Source: Phycisphaeraceae bacterium (GTDB lineage Bacteria; Planctomycetota; Phycisphaerae; Phycisphaerales; UBA1924). Taken from it: a DNA stretch of 64,000 nucleotides. The position numbers and the translations under genes are program-made. Location of the stretch: NCBI GenBank assembly GCA_020639135.1, contig JACKHE010000002.1, forward strand, positions 434,001-498,000. Direction: 5' to 3'. Within the stretch, counting starts at the first letter, position 1. The number at the start of each line of letters is the position of its first letter. A model generated the notes under the pieces. It did not search any database. It was not told the DNA's origin and saw only the letters and a list, made by a program, of their open reading frames with translations. This document shows positions 25,764-33,505 of this stretch, in pieces.

Positions 25764-26924
25764 TCACGATCCCATCAGGGCATCGAGGAGCTCCGTAACA
25801 CCCTGGCAACGGGTGGCGACGGTCTCGAGGATCGGGCGCCGGCCGGCGATGTCGCGGAGGTCGCGGACGAGGTCGTGCTCGCCCGGGTGGTCCGCCTTGT
25901 TGCAGACGAAGAGGTCTGCGATCTCGAGGATGCCGGCCTTGTCCATCTGGATCGCGTCGCCCATGCCCGGGGTGAGCACGACGGCGGTGCGATCGACATG
26001 GTCGCGGATCCGGACCTCGTTCTGCCCGGCGCCGACGGTCTCGACGAAGAGCGTGTCGTAGGCGCCGCGATCGTCCTCGCAGCCGCCGATGAGCTCGATG
26101 ATCTCGTCGAGCGCGTGGTAGTCCTCGCCGCCGATGGCCAGGGAACGGTAGAAGACCGATTCGCCAAGCCTGTTGAAATCGACACGCAGGCGGTCGCCGA
26201 GCAGGGCGCCGCCGGTGATGGGGCTCATGGGGTCGAAGGCGACGACGGCGATGCGGCCCGTGGAGGCGTCGCCCCCGGAGCGGCGCGAGAACTCCGCGGC
26301 GAGCTGCGCGACGAGAGTGGACTTGCCGGCGCCGGGGGAGCCGGTGACGCCGATGACGCGCCGGGGCCGGCGTCGCCTAGCGCCGGAGCGGACGGGCTTG
26401 CCCTCGTGAACGAGGGAGATATCCCGTGCAAGCTGGGCGACAGGTTCGCTGGTGGGGAGGGTCTCCAGCCGTGGCCTGGTTGCTTGCTTGACCCCCTCGA
26501 CGATCTCGAGCAGCCCGACGCCGGTGGTGAGGCACTTGCTGATCCCGGCCTCCAGGAGCGTGGGGATGTCCTCCTGGGGGAGGATGCCGCCCATGTGGAT
26601 GGGGATGTCGCTTCGGCCCACGCGCTGCATGGCCTCGACCAGATTCGGGCCCAGGACCAGGTGGGAGTTGCTCATCATCGAGCAGGCGATCAGGTCGGCG
26701 TCCTCGTCCCGGGCGCCGATGGCGAGCGACTCCGGTGTCTGCCAGAGCCCCGAGTAGATGACGTGGGCGCCGGAATCTCGGAGCGTTCTGGCGATGACTT
26801 TGACCCCGCGGTCGTGCCCGTCGAGGCCCATCTTGCCCAGCAGGACGCGCGGCCGGTGGTCCAGGTCGGCGCAGCGGTCCATCTTCTCGAACTCGGTTGT
26901 CGGGGTGTGGATGACAGTGGTCAT
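25764..26924 (-). CDS. Fused cobalamin-binding domain and MeaB/ArgK G3E GTPase
   Basis: The 386-residue protein joins two modules. Residues 25-150 form the B12-binding domain with the DGHDRG motif (DxHxxG cobalt-ligand signature) at 35-40 and the SMM and MGG loops. Residues 188-386 form a MeaB-type GTPase with Walker A GSPGAGKST (195-203), FDPMSP, ETVGAGQNE and NKAD. In other bacteria MeaB is a separate chaperone of methylmalonyl-CoA mutase, and in IcmF both modules are fused to the mutase barrel. Here the mutase barrel is absent from the gene and from the window. It probably loads or protects cobalamin for a mutase encoded elsewhere. Confidence 0.85.
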   Translation of the reverse strand: MTTVIHTPTTEFEKMDRCADLDHRPRVLLGKMGLDGHDRGVKVIARTLRDSGAHVIYSGLWQTPESLAIGARDEDADLIACSMMSNSHLVLGPNLVEAMQRVGRSDIPIHMGGILPQEDIPTLLEAGISKCLTTGVGLLEIVEGVKQATRPRLETLPTSEPVAQLARDISLVHEGKPVRSGARRRRPRRVIGVTGSPGAGKSTLVAQLAAEFSRRSGGDASTGRIAVVAFDPMSPITGGALLGDRLRVDFNRLGESVFYRSLAIGGEDYHALDEIIELIGGCEDDRGAYDTLFVETVGAGQNEVRIRDHVDRTAVVLTPGMGDAIQMDKAGILEIADLFVCNKADHPGEHDLVRDLRDIAGRRPILETVATRCQGVTELLDALMGS

Positions 26925-26984
26925 GCGGCTTCATCCGGGGGGTGAACAGATCGGGACCGGATCATATGCCCCATGGGGAACCCC

Positions 26985-27899
26985 TCAAGGACGCGGGCCG
27001 CCCCGGCTGGGCGTCCTGTCGAGGATGTTGACGTCGGTGAGGAAGGATCCGATGAAACCCGCGATCTCGTCCGGGTCCACGATGCCGACCCAGTGGCCCG
27101 CATCGCGGATCTTGCGGACATGCGCTCCGGGGCAGGCGGCCTTGAGCGCCTCGCGCTGCGCCGCGGAGATCCGCCGATCGGCGCCGGATTCGATGATCTG
27201 GATGCGCCCCTCGTACCCCGGAAGCGACCACCCGCCGGCCTCGGCCGACTGGCGCTGCGCATCGAATCCGGCGGCGCGGATCGAGAGCAGCTCCCACTTG
27301 TCACGGCGCTGCGCCAGGCAGGATCTGAGGAGTCGTTTCCATGCGGAACGCTCTGTTCTGGACGGCGCCGCGCTCCGCATCAATGCCGGCAGGGCCGTCA
27401 TCCGCAGCAACCACGCCGGAGCGAGTCGGGCGATGTTGTACCGGGAGCGATCGGCGGCGCCGACCCAGGCCTCCGGCGTCGTGGTGTTGACGAGCACGAC
27501 TTTGCCGACGACGTTCCGGCCGCGCTGCGCAAAGCACTGCGCGAGCACGCCGCCGAAGCCGAAACCCACGAGGTTGACGCGGCTCACGCCCTCGGTTCGA
27601 CAGATGGCGGCCAGCCCGTCGATCAGTGCGCGGATATCCGGAACGGGCGGGATGTCGGGGGCGATGATCCGCTGGATCGGGGCCAGGCGGTCCAGCAGCG
27701 CGCCGAGTACGGCGGCGGCGCCGGGTTCGGGCGCGAGGACCAGGGTCGCCGATGCGGCCTGCCCGCCGGCGGTGTGCCACGTCCATTCGACCTCGTTGAA
27801 GACGGCGATCGATGGGGGGTGATCGTGCCGGAACTGCTCGAACAGACCCGGCGGTGGTGAGGTTGTTGACGCCGCCCCCGGCGTTTGGTTTCCCGGCAT
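26985..27899 (-). CDS. Alpha/beta-hydrolase fold protein lacking the nucleophile serine
   Basis: The 304-residue protein has the alpha/beta-hydrolase order of elements: VLVLAPEPG..., a conserved RVNLVGFGFGGVLAQ nucleophile-elbow region, an acidic residue in ESGADRRIS, and the C-terminal histidine in DAGHWVGI. At the elbow, where the family has GxSxG, this protein reads G-F-G-F-G (residues 112-116), so serine is replaced by glycine. The codon is GGC, one base from the serine codon AGC. The protein may be a non-catalytic relative. It lies 60 bases upstream of the B12/MeaB gene on the same strand. Confidence 0.7.
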   Translation of the reverse strand: MPGNQTPGAASTTSPPPGLFEQFRHDHPPSIAVFNEVEWTWHTAGGQAASATLVLAPEPGAAAVLGALLDRLAPIQRIIAPDIPPVPDIRALIDGLAAICRTEGVSRVNLVGFGFGGVLAQCFAQRGRNVVGKVVLVNTTTPEAWVGAADRSRYNIARLAPAWLLRMTALPALMRSAAPSRTERSAWKRLLRSCLAQRRDKWELLSIRAAGFDAQRQSAEAGGWSLPGYEGRIQIIESGADRRISAAQREALKAACPGAHVRKIRDAGHWVGIVDPDEIAGFIGSFLTDVNILDRTPSRGGPRP

Positions 27900-27970
27900 G
27901 CTCCCAATGTAGCGGGCGGCTCATCCGGATGAACCCCTGATTCCCGCGGCCGAGGCCTATCCTTCCGCCG

Positions 27971-29314
27971 ATGCCGAACCCGCAGACCCACCCGCTGCCG
28001 CAGATCGATCGGGCGTTCCGCCTGGAGCCGGACATCCCCTTGTGCCAGACCGACCTCCCGTTGGATTGGTACCAGGAGGAGTTCAAGCCGTACGCCGAGG
28101 AGTTCCTGGCCCTGCCCGACCGGGAGCCGGCGACGGTGCTGGGGTACCTCGACCGCTACGTCGTCCCGGCGCGGGCGCACTTCGGCGACTCGCTGCTGCT
28201 GCTCGCTCACTTCTACATGGGCGGGGAGATCGTCAAGCTGATCGAGCATTACGGCGGGGGGGTGGCGGATTCCTACAAGCTCGCGCTCATGGCGCGGGAA
28301 TCACCCGAGAAGAAGGTCATCGTCGAGTCCGCGGTCCACTTCATGGCCGAGGCGATCGCGATCCTGGCGAACGAGGATCAGCAGGTCTGGATCACGAACC
28401 CCAAGGCCGGCTGCACGATGGAGATGATGGCCAAGGACGACGCCGTTGATCCCGTGGCGGATCAGCTCCTGGAGCGGTACGGCGACGAGCTCCTGGTGAT
28501 CGCGTACATGAACACGTCGGGGCGGCTCAAGGCGCTGGCCGGGCGGACGGGAGGCTCGGTCTGCACGAGCTCCAATGCGCACCTGGTGATGCGCTGGGCG
28601 CTGGATCAGGGCAAGAAAGTCTTGTTCGTGCCCGATCAGCACCTGGGGCGGAATACGGCGCACAAGCTTGGGGTTGACCCCTCGCTGGTCGCCACACTGC
28701 CCGACCCGAGGCAGGGGGCGATCCGGGTCGATGACGCCTCGATCGAGGGCGGGACAGCCGCGCTGGACCGGGCGCGCGTGATCCTCTGGGGCGCCTTCTG
28801 CGGCGTGCACACGATCTTCACGCCGGCGATGGTGGAGTACTGGAAGGCGCAGGGACGGACGGTCCTCGTGCACCCGGAATCGCCGCTCGAGACGGTGCTG
28901 GCGGCCGACGGGTCGGGCTCGACGGACTACCTATGGAACGCCGTGATGCGGGCGCCGCGCGGGACGAAGTTCGCGATCGGCACGGAGGGGCACTTCGTGC
29001 GCAATGCACGGGCGCAGGGCGCGCTGTGCGGGATGGATGTCGTGCACCTGGCGGAGATCCCCGGGAGTGTCGCCGCGGGGTGCGGCTGCGCGACGATGAG
29101 CCGGAACGACCCGCCGCACCTGGCGGGGATGCTGGACCTGCTGCGCCGTGGCGAGGCGCCGGAGATCAACCGGGTGCTGGCCGGGGACACCATCGACGAG
29201 GTGACGATGCGGCGGCAGCGGCTGGATGAATCGGAGCGTGCGGAGCTCATCCGGTTCGCACAACGATCGCTAGAGCAGATGATCCGGATAGTCGAATCAC
29301 CGGCGATCGATTAA
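27971..29314 (+). CDS. nadA: Quinolinate synthase
   Basis: The 447-residue enzyme condenses iminoaspartate with dihydroxyacetone phosphate to give quinolinate in NAD synthesis. It carries the three cysteines of the 4Fe-4S cluster in AGCTMEMM, GAFCGVHT and AAGCGCATMSRNDP, plus LLLLAHFYMGGEI, VYMNTSG-like and VLFVPDQHLGRN segments of the family. It is longer than many NadA proteins and has an N-terminal extension before the first domain. nadB, the source of iminoaspartate, is 8 kb upstream on the same strand. Confidence 0.95.
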   Translation: MPNPQTHPLPQIDRAFRLEPDIPLCQTDLPLDWYQEEFKPYAEEFLALPDREPATVLGYLDRYVVPARAHFGDSLLLLAHFYMGGEIVKLIEHYGGGVADSYKLALMARESPEKKVIVESAVHFMAEAIAILANEDQQVWITNPKAGCTMEMMAKDDAVDPVADQLLERYGDELLVIAYMNTSGRLKALAGRTGGSVCTSSNAHLVMRWALDQGKKVLFVPDQHLGRNTAHKLGVDPSLVATLPDPRQGAIRVDDASIEGGTAALDRARVILWGAFCGVHTIFTPAMVEYWKAQGRTVLVHPESPLETVLAADGSGSTDYLWNAVMRAPRGTKFAIGTEGHFVRNARAQGALCGMDVVHLAEIPGSVAAGCGCATMSRNDPPHLAGMLDLLRRGEAPEINRVLAGDTIDEVTMRRQRLDESERAELIRFAQRSLEQMIRIVESPAID

Positions 29315-29333
29315 ACACATCGGTTTGAGAACA

Positions 29334-29417
29334 TACCGGAGGTGGGACTCGAACCCACAAACCCTTGCGGGCAGCGGATTTTGAATCCGCCGCGTCTGCC
29401 AATTCCGCCACTCCGGC
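29334..29417 (-). tRNA. tRNA-Leu (anticodon CAA)
   Basis: An 84-base class II tRNA can be folded on the minus strand. The acceptor arm is GCCGGAG with CTCCGGT (first pair G-U), then discriminator A. TGGCGGAATTGGCAGACG is the A-box/D-arm, and GGTTCGAGTCC is the T-arm. The anticodon stem GCGGA/TCCGC closes the loop TTCAAAA, giving anticodon CAA (leucine UUG). The variable arm CCC-GCAA-GGG is typical of leucine. The CCA end is not encoded. It converges on nadA. Confidence 0.95.
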
Positions 29418-29617
29418 GCCGGGACAACTTCCCTACAACAAGCGGAAAATATAGCCCCGGGACGAATCCGTTGTCCAGTTCTTCAAGAAACCTGGTACAT
29501 TGGTGGGTTGTCTCCGACACAACCTGTAACTCTTGAGGAACCTTCCACCGATTCATTGATTCTGTCGGATTCTGAAATCGCGGATCGGGATCGAATCACA
29601 TCTGGGGGGGTGTAGCG

Positions 29618-30472
29618 ATGTCTGTGTCACACATCTCAACTGCCAGTTCTGTCAACGATACAGGGTTCAGCAGGCTCATCAGCACGCTCACGGCGCGCGA
29701 AGCCGAAGTACTCGATCTGATCCTCGGTGGACTCGACAACAGAGAGATCGCCCTGGAGCTCATCCGGAGCCCCAAGACGATCGACAAGCACTGCCAGCGC
29801 ATCTACCGAAAGCTCGGGGTGAACAAGCGGGTCAACCTGATCCGGTTGTGCGTGGACTTTGGGCGCCGGCCCGAGCAGGCCCCGCGAACCGCCGCCAAAT
29901 CCACGGCGCCGCAGCAGGACTCGCCGGCTGTTGTCTCAACCGAAGAAGCCTACCCGTTCATCGAGCGGTTGATGAACAAGGGGCGCGCGTGGGATCGGGT
30001 GATATCGATCCGGCGACTTTCGGAGACTTGCTCGGGTTCGGCGTACATCCGGGAGCTGGCGTGCCAGCTGACCCGTGCGTTCGGAGTGCACTGCGCCGGG
30101 ATCAGCGAGGCGTATCCCGAAGAACCCACAGGGACCGTGCTCACCTTTAGCGTGCGCGGCGTCGTCGTTCCGGAGATCCAGGAGTTCAGCCTCGCGGGGA
30201 CGCCGTGCGAGCAGGTCATGCGGCGTGGCGAGTATCTGCGAACCAGCGGCGCGCGGTCGATGTTCTGCACCGAGCTGAGCTCCGCGCTGACCAACATCGA
30301 TTCGTACGCCGGCGTCAGGCTCGAAGACCGCTGCCTCGGGGTGCTGGGGCTCCTGTGGATCGGCGACTCCAAGCCGATGGCCGAGGGCCAGCACATCCTC
30401 GAATCACTCGGGCTGATCGCCGGCCCCGCGGCGCGGATCATCGCGGCGCACATCGAGGGCGATGCGGAATAG
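29618..30472 (+). CDS. LuxR-type HTH regulator with C-terminal GAF-like domain (first copy)
   Basis: The 284-residue protein begins with a LuxR/FixJ-type helix-turn-helix (LTAREAEVLDLILGGLDNREIALEL..SPKTIDKHCQRIYRKLGV, about 24-70). A GAF-like domain follows (GTPCEQVMRRGEYL, SYAGVRLEDRCLGVLGLLWIGDSKPM). The order HTH then sensor is the reverse of most LuxR regulators. No receiver domain is present. It is followed 73 bases downstream by a paralogue with the same layout, probably in one operon. The ligand is unknown. Confidence 0.82.
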   Translation: MSVSHISTASSVNDTGFSRLISTLTAREAEVLDLILGGLDNREIALELIRSPKTIDKHCQRIYRKLGVNKRVNLIRLCVDFGRRPEQAPRTAAKSTAPQQDSPAVVSTEEAYPFIERLMNKGRAWDRVISIRRLSETCSGSAYIRELACQLTRAFGVHCAGISEAYPEEPTGTVLTFSVRGVVVPEIQEFSLAGTPCEQVMRRGEYLRTSGARSMFCTELSSALTNIDSYAGVRLEDRCLGVLGLLWIGDSKPMAEGQHILESLGLIAGPAARIIAAHIEGDAE

Positions 30473-30545
30473 ACACGAATACCGAGAAGAATCCAGACTG
30501 TCCATCGAATCACCAGGATCACAGGATTGCCAAGGAGGCGCCGAG

Positions 30546-31364
30546 TTGAAAATACTACCCAAACATCACGCAGGCACTGAAGCGATCACCGGCACGCAGC
30601 TCCGGGAGCGTCTGGGGGACCTGACGCGCCGGGAATCGGAAGTCCTGGAGTATCTGCTGCAGGGGTTGAGCAACGAGGAGATCGCGCTGAAGTTATGCCG
30701 GAGCGCCAAAACCATCGACAAGCATTGCCAGAGCATCTACAGGAAGTCGGGCATTCACAAGCGTGCGAACCTCGTCCGTAGTGTCCTGGACCTGAACCGG
30801 CCGTCGCCGGATCCCCGCCCGGCCCCGCCGACGAACACCGCCGAAGCGATCAACGCGGTCCTTCGCCAGTCCCGCGCCTGGGAGAAGCTGACCCAGTTCG
30901 AGTCGGCGCTGTCCAGGTCGAGTGGCGTCGAGTATTTCGGCGACCTGTGCAAGGCGCTGGCCGGGATCTTCGGGGTTCGGATGGCCGGCATCAGCGAGGT
31001 GCACCGGGACTCGGATCACGGCGACATCATCGCGTGCTGTGTCGAGGGCGAGTTGATCATGCCGTTCCGGTATCCGATCGAAAACTCTGCCTGCGGGCTG
31101 ACGTATCAGGAAGGCAAGGTCGAGTGCCTGAAGGATCTGGCGATGGTCTTCGGGAAGGAGCCCTGCGAGCTCGTCGTGATGGGGTACGATTCCTACGTGG
31201 GCGTGCGTCTCGACGATCGGTTCTTCGGACCCATCGGGACGCTCTGGATTGCGGATTTCGAGCCCATGTCGCCCGACGACATGCACCTTGCGATCCTGCG
31301 GATCTTCGCCCCGGCGGTCACGTCGGAGCTCGCGACGCAGATCGCGCTGGATCGGCAGCGCTGA
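30546..31364 (+). CDS. LuxR-type HTH regulator with C-terminal GAF-like domain (second copy)
   Basis: A TTG start at 30546 is preferred because a near-perfect Shine-Dalgarno, AAGGAGG, sits 7 bases upstream; an in-frame ATG at 30462 lies inside the preceding gene. The 272-residue product repeats the plan of the first copy: helix-turn-helix (LTRRESEVLEYLLQGLSNEEIALKL, SAKTIDKHCQSIYRKSGIHKRANLVRS), then a GAF-like domain with SYVGVRLDDRFFGPIGTLWIADFEPM. The two share the TIDKHCQ.IYRK recognition region but have diverged in the sensor. The pair probably arose by duplication. Confidence 0.82.
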   Translation: MKILPKHHAGTEAITGTQLRERLGDLTRRESEVLEYLLQGLSNEEIALKLCRSAKTIDKHCQSIYRKSGIHKRANLVRSVLDLNRPSPDPRPAPPTNTAEAINAVLRQSRAWEKLTQFESALSRSSGVEYFGDLCKALAGIFGVRMAGISEVHRDSDHGDIIACCVEGELIMPFRYPIENSACGLTYQEGKVECLKDLAMVFGKEPCELVVMGYDSYVGVRLDDRFFGPIGTLWIADFEPMSPDDMHLAILRIFAPAVTSELATQIALDRQR

Positions 31365-31370
31365 TCCGGG

Positions 31371-33494
31371 TCACCCCCGGATCACAACGAGCGTCACGTC
31401 GTCCCGGCTCGGCTCGTCCCGCCGGAACTCGTCGAGGGTCGCGATCACCGCGTCGATGATCTCGTCGGCGGAACGCTCGGCGTTGTTGCGGATGACCTCC
31501 CGGAGCCGGTCCTTGCCGAAGAGTTCGCCGCTCTCGCTGCGGGTGTCCCAGACGCCGTCGGTGGCGAGCATGAGCACATCGCCCGGCTCGATGGCTTCCA
31601 TGAAGTACTCCCGGAACTTCCAGTCGCCCGAGATCCCCAGCGGGATGTCTTCGGTCTCGAGTTCGTCGAAGCGGTCCTCGGCCGGGTGGTAGAGCAGCGC
31701 CGGGTCGTGGCCCGCGCTGACGTAGCGGATCGTGCGCTGGTCGGTCTCCAGGAGCATGAACGTCAGCGTCATGAACCGCCCCAGGGCGGTGTCCCGGGCG
31801 AGCTGGCGGTTGAGGACGACCATCAGCTCGGCCAGGCCACCGGGACGGGAGGCGTTCGCGTGCAGGAGCGCACGCGCCGTGGTCATCAGCAGCGCCGAGG
31901 CGACGCCGTGGCCGCTGACATCTCCGACGGCCAGCCCCAGCAGCCCCTGCTCGTCGCCGGAGAACTCGAAGAAGTCGTAGTAGTCCCCGCCGGTCTCGTC
32001 GCAGTACACGCTCCGGCCCGCGATGTCGAAGCCCTCGATCGTTGGCGGCTCGCCCGGCAGGAGGCTCTGCTGCACCTCCATCGCGAGCGAGAGTGAGTCG
32101 AGCATCCGGACGCGGTCGCGGAGCTTGGGCGCCATCGAGTTGAACGCGTTGCCGAGGTCCTCGAGCTCGTCGCCCGAGTGGATCGACACGCGGACATCGA
32201 GGTCGCCCTCGGCGATGTGGTTCGCCGCGTCCACGAGCGACCGGATCGGCTCGGTGACGGTGCGCGAGCCGACGAGCGCGATGATCGCGATGAGGATCAG
32301 CGCGATCAGCAGTACGATGCCGACATACTGGAGGTGCCTGGTGGTGCGGGCCAGCGCCAGACGCTCGGCGTCAACGGCCTGCGCGACGACCAGTTTTCTC
32401 GGGACGATGACGACGAGGTGGGAGTCTCGGTTATCCGCGGCGCCGTAGGCCCAGAGGGCGTTGTAGTCCTGGAACCGCATCTGGCGGACTCCGGTGCGGC
32501 GGGCGGCGAGGTCATCGAGCATCGCCAGAAACGGCTCCTCGTCAGGTGATTCGAGCCACTCGATCGCGGGCTCGACGTCCCACCGCTCACCCGCGCCGGT
32601 GGGGTCGTGCTGAGCGAGGATCGCGAGGTGGTCCTGCTCGGATCCGGGCGATTCGGTGCGTGTGACGAGGAAGACCTGCGCGCCCTCGCGCCAGTCCTCG
32701 GGCAGTTCCACGAGATCGACGACATCGAGCATGCGGATGTCGATGCCGGTGACGCCGGCGATGTCCCCGTTGGGCCATCGCACCGGGATCGAGACGGTGA
32801 GCATCACCTGCCGCGTCGTCGCGTCAACGATGGGCCTGTTCCAGACGAGGTCATCGGCGGACACGGCGTTGCGGTACCAGGGACGCTGCCTGGGGTCGTA
32901 GCCCTGCGGCATGCCGCCGTGGCCGGGGAAGTTGGAGTGCAGACCGTTCTCGAGCGCGGTGTACTGCCAGTGGATCATGTCCTCGTGGGCGCGGACGAGC
33001 GAGCGGTACACCGGGGTCATCGCGGCGAGGCGCCACATGTCGGTCCGCACGGAATCCCGCGCGACTCCCGGGGCGACGTAGAAGCCCTGGTGGGAATAGC
33101 TCAGCGGGATCGACCGGACCTCACCGTCGCCGAGCGCAACGGTGTGGCGCGGGTCAATGGTGAGGCCGAGCCCGGCGTCGTTGTTGTCGAAATCAGCGAC
33201 GTCCCAGACCTTGCGCCGCTGCGGGGTCTCGACACGCAGGCAGTTCTCGACCTCGCGCGCCTGGAGCCGGAGGGCGAGCTCGATGGAGTCCGCCTCGCTG
33301 GCGACGGCCGAGCTGTAGGTCCGGATGAGCTGGCTAAGCTGGTTCGTGGCGCTGTCGGTCAGGGACTGGCGGACCTCCTGCGCCAGGTTGCGCCCCAGCG
33401 AGCGCATGGAGCGGACGCTGAGCCCGCTGACGACGGCCAGCGGCGTCAGCGCGATCGTCAGCAGCAGGATGAGGAGCTTCCACCGGATCCGCAT
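31371..33494 (-). CDS. Membrane sensor Cache-HAMP-SpoIIE phosphatase
   Basis: The 707-residue protein has a transmembrane helix near 6-28, an exported sensor of about 360 residues of dCache type (with DPRQRPWYRNAV, NRPIVDATTRQVMLTVSIPV, GVTGIDIRM), a second helix (YVGIVLLIALILIAIIALVG), HAMP (PIRSLVDAANHIAEGDLDVRV), and a C-terminal SpoIIE/PP2C phosphatase. Phosphatase motifs TGGDYYDFFEF, GLAVGDVSGHGVAS, SAGHDPALLYH, MLATDGVWD and RDDVTLVVI are intact. It could dephosphorylate a partner-switch protein in response to an extracellular ligand. It converges on the second HTH-GAF gene with 6 bases between stops. Confidence 0.9.
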   Translation of the reverse strand: MRIRWKLLILLLTIALTPLAVVSGLSVRSMRSLGRNLAQEVRQSLTDSATNQLSQLIRTYSSAVASEADSIELALRLQAREVENCLRVETPQRRKVWDVADFDNNDAGLGLTIDPRHTVALGDGEVRSIPLSYSHQGFYVAPGVARDSVRTDMWRLAAMTPVYRSLVRAHEDMIHWQYTALENGLHSNFPGHGGMPQGYDPRQRPWYRNAVSADDLVWNRPIVDATTRQVMLTVSIPVRWPNGDIAGVTGIDIRMLDVVDLVELPEDWREGAQVFLVTRTESPGSEQDHLAILAQHDPTGAGERWDVEPAIEWLESPDEEPFLAMLDDLAARRTGVRQMRFQDYNALWAYGAADNRDSHLVVIVPRKLVVAQAVDAERLALARTTRHLQYVGIVLLIALILIAIIALVGSRTVTEPIRSLVDAANHIAEGDLDVRVSIHSGDELEDLGNAFNSMAPKLRDRVRMLDSLSLAMEVQQSLLPGEPPTIEGFDIAGRSVYCDETGGDYYDFFEFSGDEQGLLGLAVGDVSGHGVASALLMTTARALLHANASRPGGLAELMVVLNRQLARDTALGRFMTLTFMLLETDQRTIRYVSAGHDPALLYHPAEDRFDELETEDIPLGISGDWKFREYFMEAIEPGDVLMLATDGVWDTRSESGELFGKDRLREVIRNNAERSADEIIDAVIATLDEFRRDEPSRDDVTLVVIRG

Positions 33495-33505
33495 ACGGAC
33501 CGAGC

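Noticed and set aside
29506..29524. GGTTGT-N7-ACAACC inverted repeat upstream of the first HTH-GAF gene
   Set aside because: The 6-bp stem is short for a regulator site, and no copy was seen before the second gene. It may be chance.
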